DNA from: Thuidium tamariscinum
Taxonomy: Eukaryota; Streptophyta; Bryopsida; Hypnales; Thuidiaceae
Direction of reading: 5' to 3'
DNA length: 64,000 nt
NCBI GenBank assembly: GCA_947034885.2
Contig: OX344757.2
Location: 21,384,001-21,448,000, forward strand
Shown here: positions 9,911-22,600 of the stretch, piece by piece
Layout: each line of letters begins with the position of its first letter
Position numbering within the stretch: the stretch's first letter is position 1
The notes under the pieces: model-generated
Told to the model about the DNA's origin: nothing
What the model saw: only the letters and a program-made list of their open reading frames with translations
Database searches by the model: none
Translations under genes and position numbers: made by a program

Positions 9911-12900
9911 ATGGCCCTTTCCGACCAGCGGCCGAACGGAAACGAGTCGACAGTGTCGTCTCCCCAGCCATGGAAGCTGAAGAACCTCTGGGAGAAGAAG
10001 AAGACCCAATCGAAGACTCCATCCAAGACTCCCCCGAAGACTCCCCCGAAGTCCCCACCGAAGACTCCACCACCTGAGACCGCTGTTCCGTCTGTGAAGT
10101 CCTTAGAGGACCAATTACTGAACCGACCAAATCGGTCTGCTCCTGTATCGTTCAAAATCCGGAAGTACGACACGGACGAGAAGGGGAAGTCCATCGAGGT
10201 TATTAAGAAACGGTCGTCCCTGGAGGGCAAGTATGAGCTTCCGTTCATCGAAGAGGCGAAGCGGAAAGAGGAGCTTGCTGCTGCGGCCAAAGCTGCGGAA
10301 AAGAACCAGTCGTCGTTGGCCGCATTGAAAGCTATGGTGATGAAGAGACGACGACTACGACTGGATCCCGAGAAGCACTTGTACTTTTTACGTGAGTTTG
10401 TACAAAGTTTCTCACCAATGTTTCGATTCTGATTGTTCCAGTCCCTGTAACATTTGTTCAGCATTTGAGTACTGCAAACTGATTCTGTGCGTGTGTAAGG
10501 TATGCGCAACTATAATCGTCACCAATTACATCCATTATCAAGCATAGTTTTTTGGATATTATTGGTAACTGAAAGAGGATTCTAACACACTTTAGCATGC
10601 ATTGTTTGGACACCCCATGAACAAGTTATGAATGTTTAAAGTATTGTCTCGAGGTGCACCAAAGACCAACAGTAGGCTCTTATAGACTCTGATGTCTTTG
10701 AATGAGTACATCTTGTGTTATCAATATCTAGGTTCTTGTGAAGCTTATTTGGCCAAATTTTGGTGTTACATATTGATTATGGGTGTGCACACCTTAGTTG
10801 GGACAATTTAATCGTCAGAATTCGCTGATGTGGTTGTTGAAGCGGTGGTAACCGGAGGATTTGATGATTTGAAAATACAGATGATCCTGGACAACAAGTT
10901 TCAAGTGCAATTAAGATAAAGAATGTCAGTAAAGGACATGTTGCTTTCAAAGTAAGCTCAGTTCTCACACTCATTTACAGCCTGTCCTCTTTAATCCGTT
11001 TGTTTGGGGTCCCGCACATGACTATGACATAGTTTGAAACCGTAGTGTGTTAAGTTTGCAAAATATTGCTCAATGTGTTAGAGAAGGTCGTGTTAAAGAG
11101 TTCTGAAATTGTACTAAGGATTAATGCCAGATTGAGTCAGTGAGGAGGTTTTCTTGCTTCCTTGTTTTTTCCTTGTTTTTAGGTTAATTTTGTGGTCAAG
11201 TCTCTCATGGGTGTGATGTCAAGTGCTCTTCGCAAAAGCTTGAAGACTGGTGGTAATGTCCTGGACTTGGATGCTTTGGAATGAAGACACTAGTAATCTT
11301 CAAAATTTATGGTTTACATTGGTGGGTTACATTGCTCATTTGGGTGCCAGGAAAAATCAGATGAAAGTTTTGAAATAACTGCTGTAGTGAAATTTAACAA
11401 ATTGAATCTCCTAGAAACTCACTCTGACACCCCCATTTTTTTGTGCTCTAGATACTCAATGCACAGTTTAGCAGTGAATTCTGTCTCCTGTTTTGGCAAG
11501 GTATGTAAGATTTTGATTTGTGTTCCTGAGACAAGATGTGACGTTGATGTTGCAGTTTCAAACAAACGCTCCGAAGAGTTGCTTCATGCGCCCAAATAGT
11601 GGTGTGCTTGCACCGAAGGAGACACTCATTGCTACAGGTAATCCGGAGTGTAATATTGCAACTAAGCAAACGTTTTGAATGAGGAATCTACGTTTTATTA
11701 TAAATTTAGAAAAGACTTGCTTAGTTGACATGAAACACAGAGGACTCCGAAAAAATCTGGTCAGAGAAGATGATTATTGTATGGATAGCTGATGACGCGA
11801 AATTTTTTTTCTTAATGGTGAACACAAAGGTTATAACTATGGACACTTATAATTGTCACTGACTAAATTGCCACTGACCTTAAATTGCTACTCTAGAATC
11901 TTAGACCGGGGGTACATATTGATGAGGAGACCTGTTTTTCATTTGTTCCAAGTGCTGGTTTTTGGTCATGTATCAGTAAAAATTTGAACCTTCAAAACGT
12001 TTCCAAACCATATTTAACTAATGCATTCATTAGCTTATGAAAATTTTATAATAGGAGCTTTGCTTAACAATTTTGGGTGTACCTAGCTCAGGTGTCTTTA
12101 TGCAGACTGGTGATATTACATTGGTGATTATTATTATCATACTGATGGTTTTGTGCTGGGACTTCAGTCATGAAGTTTATTGAACCCGTGGAAGGAGATC
12201 AGGAGAGAAAGACCAAAGATAAATTCAAGATACTTAGCCTGCCAATGTCGGCAGACAAAGTTGAGGAACTCAGTAGTTACGCATCCGAATTGGTAAGGAG
12301 AATAATTCATGTTGAAGTAAACCCAAACATCCCAACCCAATTAGGTCCCTATCCACGTGTACAATTTTTTTTAAAGCTGAAATGTTAAGTTTGTGAAGAT
12401 AAGGGGAAGTTAAGAAGGCTAAGCACTTCGGTACACTTACATTGACCTCTAATGAATGGCATTCGGTCGAGCAAGATCTAGTTGCCAGTATGAACAAATT
12501 ACGCATCTTTTGTTATCCATTTCAAAACCACCTTTTTTCTTAAACAGTCAATAATATCTCAATGACAAATTTTCCTCCACTATCTGTTGCAAATGCATTC
12601 AAAAGACTCTCGAAACACAATTGGATGCTAAATCCCAGTCCTTCGCGTCCAGAGTTGCTCCTTTGAAATCATGCAGGTGCCAATTTGTGCTCTTTGGCAC
12701 CTGGGTTAAAAGAAGATCTTATTTAAGTGTTTGCATCATATCTACCGTGAGATGTTTCCTCAGATTGGGAATGTAGCTGCTGTTGCTTGCCTTGATAGTC
12801 CTTTTGTTTTTGTTTTTGTTTCTGGGGCTGGTTTTTGACTTGTCTTTCTTGATCACCTGAAGTTCGACTATCAAAAGGACTTGGTTGCGGTGGAAAGCAT

Positions 12901-14163
12901 TTTGCGCGTCATTTACCTCGACCCCAACAAGGCGACTCCTGTAAGCAGCTCTCTAACTGTGCTTTAGCTCGTTTTGTATACATGTGCAAACTTTTGAACA
13001 ACATTGTTGGACCACGTTGGATACGTCCTTAGAATACGAATGACTGTTGAAATCCCATGGCTTTAATCTTGAAATCTGATTATTATAATATTATTATATA
13101 ATCAAACCGGTCACATTTTTAACGCATATATCATGAAGGCAATATTAACATACTTGACACTAATCAGGTATATTAAACTACTAGTTTTGAATGTTCTAGT
13201 TCACAGTTGCACACTGTGTTCTATTACAATGTTGTCGGCAACCTAGGTGCTGGTACATTTTCGATCAGCTTTCATTGCATTGTCCGTGTTCTCTGCACTG
13301 GTCCTTGTTATTTCTCAAGAATCGGGGTTTAGTGTTTATTCAAAAGTTACTCCTCCGTCTGGTTACAGGAGCAAGTGAACAGGATCCAAACACGGCTGAA
13401 AGAGGCCGAAGCAGCTGATGATGCTCGCGTGAGGCCTGGAGAAGAGTCGACAGTAAATCCTGCAGTGGTGGCGGACGCACTCATTGTTGATCAATGGGTA
13501 TGTTACAGTTTCCTTGCCGTTTAATTTTTCTGTTTATAGCACATTGAAAACTGTTATTCCATTGCAGTTTCTTCGATTTAGACTCTTACTCGGGGTTGTA
13601 GCGAGTACCGACAACACTACTTAAAAAATTCTGTGAGCGAATAAAGTGTTACTTTGCATATGCCAGGTTTTCGTGTAGGCTACTTAGTTCCTGTTTTGCA
13701 TGACCTGGCCTGGAGCTTAAACATGCGGTCGAGAACTAAATTAGTCTCTGGATGCAAATATTTTAAAATCCCAAGTGAGACTGTCAACATGGTTTAGCAG
13801 CCTCATCACTTCGCCTACACTGTTTGCTATACTTTTTATAATTTGTGATTTAAGGTTGTCTTAAAAACGGCACCTTGAAATATCACGATCAGGTGTCTTC
13901 ATGTGTAAGGGTTTTGAAACCATTGGGCTTGGAGAGAGAAACCGTATTTCAAGTATGCTAGGTTCCTCTTTAAACCCTCTCGAGTATAAATTAGCCCCAA
14001 GTTGGGAAGTTGCATGGCTATGCCACGGGAAGGATCGTGTTTGCTGGCTAGAAATATTTAGTTTCTCAAGCCATTTTTAACACTGGCAGTGGTGTTTGTT
14101 GTGCCTTTCCAGAGAAAACAACGAGAGAAATTCAAACGGCAACAAGTCCAAGGCGGAGGTTAA
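9911..14163 (+). CDS. VAP4-like MSP-domain (VAMP-associated) protein, 7 exons, 338 aa
   Basis: Coding exons: 9911-10391, 10881-10951, 11556-11637, 12168-12292, 12863-12940, 13369-13497, 14113-14163 (stop TAA). All junctions are GT-AG and phases match. Residues 1-150 are basic and low complexity, with repeated KTPP units near residues 35-55. The major sperm protein domain follows: RRRLRLDPEKHLYF, then SSAIKIKNVSKGHVAFK, then FQTNAPKSCFMRPNSG. A plant-VAP4-like tail carries VMKFIEPVEGDQERKTKDKF, a QKDLVAVESILRVIYLD segment and a final KQREKFKRQQV. MSP domains of this family bind FFAT-type motifs at ER contact sites. No transmembrane segment is seen, in line with the plant VAP4 branch. The ATG chosen gives an open first exon and suits the family; an upstream start was not found. 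Confidence 0.9.
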
Positions 14164-15290
14164 GAAGAGTTGTGGACTATTTGAGACTTGCATTGAGAGT
14201 GACCCAGTTGCCTTTTTTAACTGGAACCTTCAGTTCATCACGGAGTTCATTTGTACATTCTACTAGAACTTATTTCTTAGTCATTTGATTTGAAAGAAAC
14301 CTCACCTTCTGAAGCTCTCACTGGATACGTTCCATAGATTGTGAACAGTTTGCAGGACCCTTTTCCTAGATTCTTTTTGGCTCAGATTGACAGGAGATGG
14401 GCAGAAAACAGATTCGACTGAGGGACCAGCTGTCTTACAAAACCAAACGGTCTGCTTTGGCGCACTTGGAGAATTTTCCATGTCCAGGTTTCCATGTGCC
14501 GTGCATTTGACACGTTTAAAATTTGGAAGATTTCGTACTAAATTCAGGAGTGTCAAGCTACTGAAGGAAGAAAGTGGGAGAGAGATGAAGACTCTAATCT
14601 ACGTAGAAATATTCCTTATTAGTTTTATGCTTTTCGGATAACTCTGTACCCATTCTTAGTTTCTGTTTTACGACTCCTAAACAGTACTCATGTACAGCAC
14701 AGTACTCTGAAACTCCCTGCCTGTGTTTCCTATTTAGTCAGTAAAGGTTCTACCTTATATCTTGTTCACTTATATTTGTTTTTTTATGTTCTTGTGGTAC
14801 TGTGTCAGATCAATGTCACAGATGGTTCTTATCTTACCAGGGCTTTTTGTGTGTGTGGCTTTCTGCTGCCAGATTGCACCAGGAAAAAAAATTGGCTAAA
14901 AAAATGGCAACAAACTGAGAAGTTTTTTGCTAGAAACTTTTAATTGAAAAAACAACAATTGAATGAAAACAGAAATATGGACATAATGATATTATAAAGT
15001 TGGAGCATCACTATAACATTGTATATTGCCACTTTGGCACTTCAAAATAAATAAAAACAAAAACAAACCGGTTATTACAACATCTAATGTGGCATTTAGA
15101 GTCACTGGAAGTAAGCTCAGTATCCTTGAAGTAATAGGAGCATTACCACAAGAAATCATCCTTCAATCAAAAGAAGAGCAATACATCGGAATTTCATCAA
15201 TACATTGCATACACTTCAATTTAGTATGCTCTTTCACATTTTTACAAATGGTTTGTGTATGCAATACTAATCAACATTTGGAAACAAATT
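14164..15290. other. 3' flank of the VAP4-like gene, no gene recognised
   Basis: Probable 3' UTR then AT-rich intergenic DNA. Short frames on both strands at 14302-14641 overlap each other and look like chance. Confidence 0.5.
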
Positions 15291-15295
15291 GTACA

Positions 15296-15664
15296 CTACC
15301 ATTTGGCACTTCGTCTTGTAGTTTTAATCCTCTTCTTTTGGATTATTGGAAGGCATCCTCGAATTGAACCATCTTTCTTTGCTAATGGTCTTGTAGCTTT
15401 TGATTTCCACTTCTTGGTAATTGGATGACATCCTTCGGGCCAATCTCGAATTGCTATTGGTCCATCATCTTCTTCAAAAAGTGTTGAAGTTGAAATTGAA
15501 ACTTGATTTTCCAAGTAGTCCTTATCATTGGGAGGATTCAATGTCATTGTTGTTGGAGTGCATCCTTCTTGCCTTTCTTCAACTACAATGGCTTCCTCAA
15601 ACTCACTTTTGGAAGGTGGTGATTTCATACTTGAATGCTTGCCTTGCAAGTAATTTTTAAACAA
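15296..15664 (-). CDS. Unrecognised 122-codon ORF with internal GC-P repeats
   Basis: The frame is open for 122 codons in AT-rich surroundings. It shows a loose internal repeat: EGCTPTTM, EGCHPITKKW and GCLPIIQKK, each following an acidic or basic spacer. The first codon in the frame is not a confirmed ATG start and no splice partners were identified. No family resemblance is known to me. It may be a fragment of a mobile-element protein or chance. Confidence 0.25.
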   Translation of the reverse strand: MFKNYLQGKHSSMKSPPSKSEFEEAIVVEERQEGCTPTTMTLNPPNDKDYLENQVSISTSTLFEEDDGPIAIRDWPEGCHPITKKWKSKATRPLAKKDGSIRGCLPIIQKKRIKTTRRSAKW

Positions 15665-15669
15665 AGAAG

Positions 15670-18600
15670 TATAGAAATAATCAAATGAAAAGAAAATAAC
15701 TATCTATAGTAATAAACTATGTATAAGATGGCAAATCATCAAAATGAAACAAATGAATCCAAGAATGCCTTGGGGGAGAGAACAATGCACTTTGAAATAT
15801 ACAAAAATGGTTCATTGCTTCCAACTTATATACTTGAGATGATACTTCTATTCTTTTACTTTACTTTTAGATTATTTAAGGTTCATCTTTTCCTTTATTC
15901 AACTATTTGTTTTATAAATGTTTATTTTCATTTTCTTTTACTTTACTTATACATTAAATTGTTGTTCATCTTTTATTTTATTTTATTTTATTGTTTGAAT
16001 TATTTTTCATTATCTTTTTCTTTATTTTTATCTCACCATTTTTTAGTTTCATTTTATTCACAAACTTGTTTTAAATTGAAATTTCCAAAGACTATTGGTT
16101 TCATATTGCCATTTACCACAATTACAATGGAAGCATCTAATATTGCATTGATGTTTTAATCTAGACTAGACAAATGCATTGAAGGAAAATTTGGTGTATA
16201 GAAATAAATATGATCGATAGATTTGGATTTTGATACTAATTAAGAATTTGCACTTCAATACCCACATATAAATATGTAATTGTTTGAACCTATGAACTAT
16301 CTTTTAAGAATAGTGAGGGACATGTTCCACCCACCTAAAAGACAGTGTATATTAGCATTCTAAAATTCTCTCAAACCCCCATAGATATTATTAATTAATT
16401 TAAATTTCAACTTTTAAATTGAGTACACCACACTTCCTCTTTATAATTTTAACAAGTAGTTGAGAAGACAAATAATATGGGACAATATATGCTCCCATAT
16501 TTGTATTTGCTCCCATATTCGTATCTACTCCCATATTTGAACCGTATTTAATATTTTGTATTAATATAGTATCTATTCCCATATTCATATTTGATCCTAT
16601 ATTTGTAATCATATTTGATATTCTGTATTCATATTGTATCCGTGTCCATATTTTATTCCCTAAGATTGACGGTTGTGGACATCGACCACCTATTGCATCA
16701 ATGGCCCTCCATTTTTCTCCTCAAAAAGATTGATAGTAGGAAAGGGACTTTGTCCTAATTGATGGCTAGGGTTTTGGGCCAAGACTGCTCGCATCTTTTG
16801 CAAGGATTGTAACCTATTGCAAAATTTGTTCCCCAATACAATGAAAATTGTTTTCTAGTATTTATCTTCTATGAAAGTTTGCTTTGGTTTATATCTTATT
16901 GTTATATGAAGGTCGAATGCTCTTTTAAATTTATCAAATTATAAACCACAAAATATTTTCATTGTAATAGTCATTTCTGATTTTTTGGTAAAATTTCTAG
17001 GTTGTTTTAATCAGAAACATAATTTATACAATACTATTCCTATATCATTCTTTGAATACTTTGAATAATTTTGATTTCCATTAAAAAATAGAAAAAATAT
17101 GCATCCATATTCTTGAGCATCAATAGAATAACCACATATGAACAATTGTTCAACCCTTAGACTTCAATTCAACATTTTTTTGGCAATATGGAAATTTTGA
17201 TTAGGTCAATAAGAATGGAAATTTTTATTTTCTTCTTTGAAATCTTCACACAATATGTGGGTGAGGAGTAGCTTTAAGGTACAACAAATTTTGACTACAT
17301 GCTTAAAAAGCTTTTGTATGATATGTAGTTTTTTTCTCATAATTGTGCAACTTGAATTACTAATAAAAATCTCCTTATAAACAATCAAAAATTTAACCCC
17401 TAAAGTTTTTTGATTGTGTTTTCATCCAAAATTCTCCTAATTTGTTGTTTCTATTACATGTGCAAAATTAAAAAAAAACTTTTTTTCATATATGGAATTA
17501 TAGGATCTTGTAATAAGGTGGTTTGAAAAGATTTGGAAAAAGTTTCAAAATTTCCATTGTGTAGATTGTAAGATCTTAGCATTTGAATTGATAAAAATCC
17601 AAGTAGCTACACATCACATGGTTACATTTATATGAAAAAATGTTGGAAATGGTAGTCACTCTTTGAATTCATTTTTCAATGCAAGTCAACTTCAAGCTCA
17701 AAAAATTTCAAATCATTTGGAATTTCAAATCATTAGTAAGTAGAAAAAAAGTAGAAAATGATTCAAAATATTGAATTGTGAACAATTTATTTATGGAAAT
17801 GAAAAATGCCAATCTCAATGGTTGTAATATTATATCAATTAATCCTCATGTAATGTTTTAATTTTTTTCAAAAATATTAAAAATTGAATTAAATCAAGAA
17901 TTCAAACTTTTTTGTAGAGCAAAGATTCTATAACTATCTGCAAACTACCCAAACTAAAATCTCTCATAACATTCATCACATTAATCAAAATGGAATGATT
18001 CAAAGCTTTTTACATAGATATAAACTCAATAAACCAATTCCAAATTTTTATTTTGAAAGAATTCTTTTTAGCTGTCCAGGTGGCCCATTGAATAATGAAA
18101 ACTATATATCATGCCATAACTTTTTGACCTTGTGATCAACAATTATGAAAATTGTTGGGCCTCTAAGGTAATCCTTGGAAAATGTTGTGTGAACATTTCA
18201 ATGAAAAATAAATAAAAGCTCCATCCAAAATTGCTATGTTGCCTAAAAATGCAATTTAGGGATTTAGGAGTTAAAATTAGATATCTAGATCTAAATATAA
18301 GTGGAAAGCTTTGAATCATTCAATTTTGAATAATTAAAAGAAAGTTATGAGATGTTTGCACTTACATAGTCTCTACTCTAAAATAAACTTTTAAATCCAT
18401 TTTATTTTACCAAATTTTAAATGTTTTTGGAAAAACATAAAATCAAAGGATGTAGATTGTTTTTATAACATTACAAGTTACAAATTTACAACCATTGGGG
18501 GTGGCATTTTTCAATTCAATAATTGAATCCCTAACAAATGACTAGTTTAAGTCATTTTCTATTTCTTTCTACTTACTATTATTTTTGAGCATGGATATGG

Positions 18601-18682
18601 AATATTCTTTTGAAGTTTTTTATATGTATTTCCAACTTCTTTTTTTAATATAGTGTAAGATGTTGCAAACTGTAGGATCTAC
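15670..18682. repeat. AT-rich repeat-dominated region
   Basis: A degenerate 15-18-bp tandem repeat (CTCCCATATTYGTATYTA) spans about 16485-16640. Copies of the dispersed AT-rich repeat occur at about 17170-17400 (+) and 18050-18360 (-). A module with GTAGATTGTTT and ACAACCATTGGG near 18448-18540 recurs at 55490-55570 and, inverted, near 17790-17830. The open frame 15719-16159 is Phe/Leu/Ser-rich low complexity. No gene was accepted. Confidence 0.55.
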
Positions 18683-18712
18683 GGGTCATTGCAAGAAACA
18701 CTTGTACTATTT
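18683..18712 (+). repeat. Left terminal inverted repeat of the Sola-like element
   Basis: Thirty bases starting GGGTCATTGC and ending TTGTACTATTT. Only position 3 differs from the right repeat. The CTAC duplication lies directly outside. Confidence 0.9.
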
Positions 18713-19632
18713 TGTGTCACATGTTGCGGGCGGTTTACATTTCATGGCATAAGTATTGCAAAAAACATCTAATCAATGCGAAATTTGGAACGAAGCTTCC
18801 TCTAGTAGGAGGAAATGTACATAATTTTTTTCAAATTTATCAAAAATGATTAAGAGGGGAGAATTAATTTTTAAACATATGTCACACATGCTAATTTGTT
18901 AGTTTTTAGTACTATCGAATACCTTTTTTAAAGAGTTAGGTCCTGAGATTTGGTGGAGTTGTTCTTCCTATAGAAATACAACTTCTCAGGAGAGGGATTT
19001 TTGATTACTTAATGCAATTGAGTTCTACATTGCTCAATAGAGAGCAACATTTACTATGAATTTTTGAATAATGGGAATTACTTTTTCCAAATTTTTTTCC
19101 AAATTTTTTTGTGCAAAGTGGAAATACTTCTAGTTAGGAAAAATGGTCTATTTTTATATTAATTTTTTGAAATGTCCATATAATTAACAAAATTACAAAA
19201 CTGAGGCTGCCATTTTCTAGCAAAAATGTCAGTAATTTTTTCCAAGTAGTATTCCAACATACATGGTAGGAGTGCATAGTCCTCGGACGACTACTGTCAT
19301 GCTTTTGCCACCATACACTGGTGTCATAGTGATACCCACAGTTATGCCACCGTGGACTGCTGTCATAGAGATTTAATTACCCGCCACTGCAGATTGCTTT
19401 GATTGCTTTTATGGTGACTTTATGTTCCTCGAACTTTGATCCTTGATGTCATCGACTCATGGCGTCTACACAATGAGACGGATGAATTTCGGGCCGCCGA
19501 AAGAGAACGTTGAGTCCAGTGTAGCAGTTGCTCGAAGGAGCTCTCATATGCAATCGATTAAGCAGATGCGAGGACCAGTAGGTTGTCTTGTAAATTGCAA
19601 ATGCTGAAATTTGATGAGCATCATTGTAGTGC
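18713..19632. promoter_or_regulatory. Left subterminal region and presumed transposase promoter
   Basis: About 900 bp between the left terminal repeat and the transposase ATG. It is AT-rich to 19250, then more balanced with a short imperfect repeat (GACTACTGTCAT, ACACTGGTGTCATAG, GACTGCTGTCATAG near 19285-19370). No TATA element was assigned with confidence. Confidence 0.35.
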
Positions 19633-22600
19633 ATGGAAGTCGATAGGGATAGGAGTGCAGGAGCTAACTCTGATCGTGAAAGGAGGCCTCATGGACATGT
19701 ACGTCTTCATAAGGTTCGTATTCGTGGTCGTCCAAGGCCGCAAACTCGACAGCGTTTATTGGCTACTACGGAGGAGAATCAACGAGAAGAGTGGAGAAAT
19801 AGACAGCGACGTTCTCGTGCTAATCGAAACAATGCGGACTTACCTCCTGCAGAAGATGGAGAACGCGGTGCTATGCCGGATCTTCGATGGGACAATACAA
19901 GACATCGAAGCAATGTCTAGAGGAGTGCAAACCGAGTTAGCGCATCCCTCTCTCGATTGCTTGCACGTATTGATGATTCTAATATCAGAGCTCAGGTTTT
20001 GGAAAAGATGTTCAGTAGTCGTAGCGTTCGTCCATTGCTTCCTCATTACTACCCTACTCCTCAAGAAGCAAGGGCTCAACGGCAGATATTGTGCAACATT
20101 CGCTCTGATCTTGCAGCTATGAAGATCCCTCACTCCTCGGGAATGTTGGCTTGAAAGCGAGCGATCTTAGAAGCAGCGGTGAGTGAATTAGATTGCGACA
20201 TGACAAAATTTCACACCATTCTTGGAACGAGGAAAGAAAATTTGATAGCTGCTGTGGAACGACTACAATCAGCTACGACAGAGAGTTCATCCCGATTTGG
20301 ACTTCCAGCACGAAAAAAATGACAAGGTGGTATCTATGACGAAGTGAAGGCTCTTGTGTTGCGGTGGTGGACTGAAGAAACTCGTGTGAGTCCAGGGCGA
20401 CGGGATATGCGCCGCAAACGTCTGGGTCGAAATTCTTACGACACTCATGCGGCGCATCTCTTGATGGAGCACCAGGTACAGATTTCCTAGATAATCTTAT
20501 TGCCTTCTACACTTTATTTCAAAATGTTGGTTACTGGAAGCCCAAAATATCCATGAGCCATCTTCTTTGAGCCATTGTAGAAGGTCAGGAGTGCAATCAA
20601 AATTGGTAATTCAATTGGTGCGGTGTACAGAACATTGCAGCCATGTGTACAACACACATTTTGAACGAATAGTACCACTCACCCCATGCTCTTAGCCTTT
20701 GCATTCTTTATTCCTTTGATACCACTCAGTTTTCTTTTGTGCTTTGTTTACATCCCCTTGTCATGTTCTTGATATGGCTAGAATGTGGGCTACTTTTTGG
20801 ACTCTAAGGAATTCCCCTATTACGTCTGCATTACGTTTGTTGCGCTCTGTATTCCGGAGACAAACTCTTCAGTTTAGTGTATTACCTTCATTAGTAGTCC
20901 ACCTACAGCTAAGAAGTGTGCACCTACAGCGTCAATACGTTGGAGTCCTTCAAAACTAGAACAGAGTACTGACATTCTTCTACAAGTACCACACCTTACT
21001 AGATTGGACGTACATGTTTTACATAAGATACAATTTGTTAGTGTAATATCTTCTATAGTATTAGAATGTGCATCCACATAACCTTTAGGAAGTGTCACTC
21101 CCTTGCTGTAGTACTTGTGGGAAGTCACTATCATCCTTTGTAATCAGCTAAAGTCCTTCTTTCAAGAACCCAAGCTACAATGTCTTCAGATACTGTGCTA
21201 TGAGATTCTCCCATGCACTACGTTCTCAATACATGTACCATAGACACTACTATGGAACATTGTAGTGGACACTGAAGTATGACATACAACTTCCTAGTTC
21301 ACAAAGAAGTACTACTGTGTCCTATGCACTTCCAAGTCATTGATCTTCCTACCTTTTTTAATGTAAATGACACATATTTTGTATTATAAGACAACGTGAT
21401 AGCCATATGTTAGTATTCTTTAGTACTCCGTGGGTAATGCCCCCAATATTCTCTGGTATTTCTAGTGGCCAGAGAAGTATTGTATTGTAGTGCCAACCTC
21501 TATTGCTGTCTCTCTTAGTACTGAGATTGTACTTCATGATCCCATTTATAGTACTATTGTATCATACATTATACTAAGTCGCTTTCCTTGAAGTCATTCT
21601 CAATATTCTAGGCTTACTATCAGTTCAGGTCATTGTACTAAGTTAGTACTGTTCAGTACTATATAAGCTTCGACTATATTCAGTACTATATTCAGTAATA
21701 TTTAGTACTATATTTAGTACTATATAAGCTTTGACTACTGTACATTGAAGTACTCATAGTACTTATAATACTATAATCTGTAACCCTATACTCATATGAG
21801 TACTATTAAGTTTGGCATTGTAGTTGATAAATAGACTTTCTTTTATGCATTATCACTACTACTGTGCCTTTGTTCAACTTCTGACCGCAACTAATACTCT
21901 GATACAGTTTGATGTACTTTACAAGTTCTTGGTCTAATTATCATGATTTTTCATGCGTGGTCTTCTGACTAATGAGTCGTCCTGTATTGGATCACATACA
22001 GATGCAACTCTTTACTCGCTTCATTGAAGCCCATCCTGATTGTTCCATCCAACACCAATCTTTTATCAATCTTCGCCCGTTTTTTGTTATCAAGTGCAAA
22101 GAACGTAATGTCTGCTGCTATCGCTACCACATCCAAATGTTGTACCTACTGGAGGCTCTAAATGCATTTCGGGACCTGCACAAAGGAGCTCACGTACTTT
22201 TCCTTTGTACTTGCACGTGCATTGTCTGTGACAAAGACGATGAAGGTGTTTGTAATGCTAGCAAGAGCCGATATGGAGGTGTGACGGCCTTGTGGGAAGC
22301 TTTGCTATGTCCAAAGCTAGAAGATGAGGAGTTCCACCGCCCACAATGCTTATTGGGCACCTGCAGACGCTGTGGTGTGAAATTATTTGATGTTTGTCCA
22401 CGAGAAAGGGTGGTAGATGCTTCTCGAACAATCCAGTGGAAGCAATTCCAGTATGAGGTGGTGGGCACATCGGTAGATGGACAACCCAAGAAACGCATCA
22501 AGGAGGTTCTTATTTCATCTTCTTTCCCGGAATTCCTTGATTTCTTCTTGCCGACTATCCAGCACTTCATACGCCACAATTTTGTCTCAAAGTGGCAAAC

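Noticed and set aside
9865-10509. 214-codon minus-strand frame.
   Set aside because: It lies antisense to exon 1 of the VAP4-like gene, whose plus-strand product matches a known family.
15719-16159. 146-codon Phe/Leu-rich frame.
   Set aside because: Low-complexity product of AT-rich DNA without domain resemblance.
19583-20122. 179-codon plus-strand frame.
   Set aside because: It overlaps the Arg-rich transposase exon in another frame, and only the transposase frame continues into the conserved blocks.
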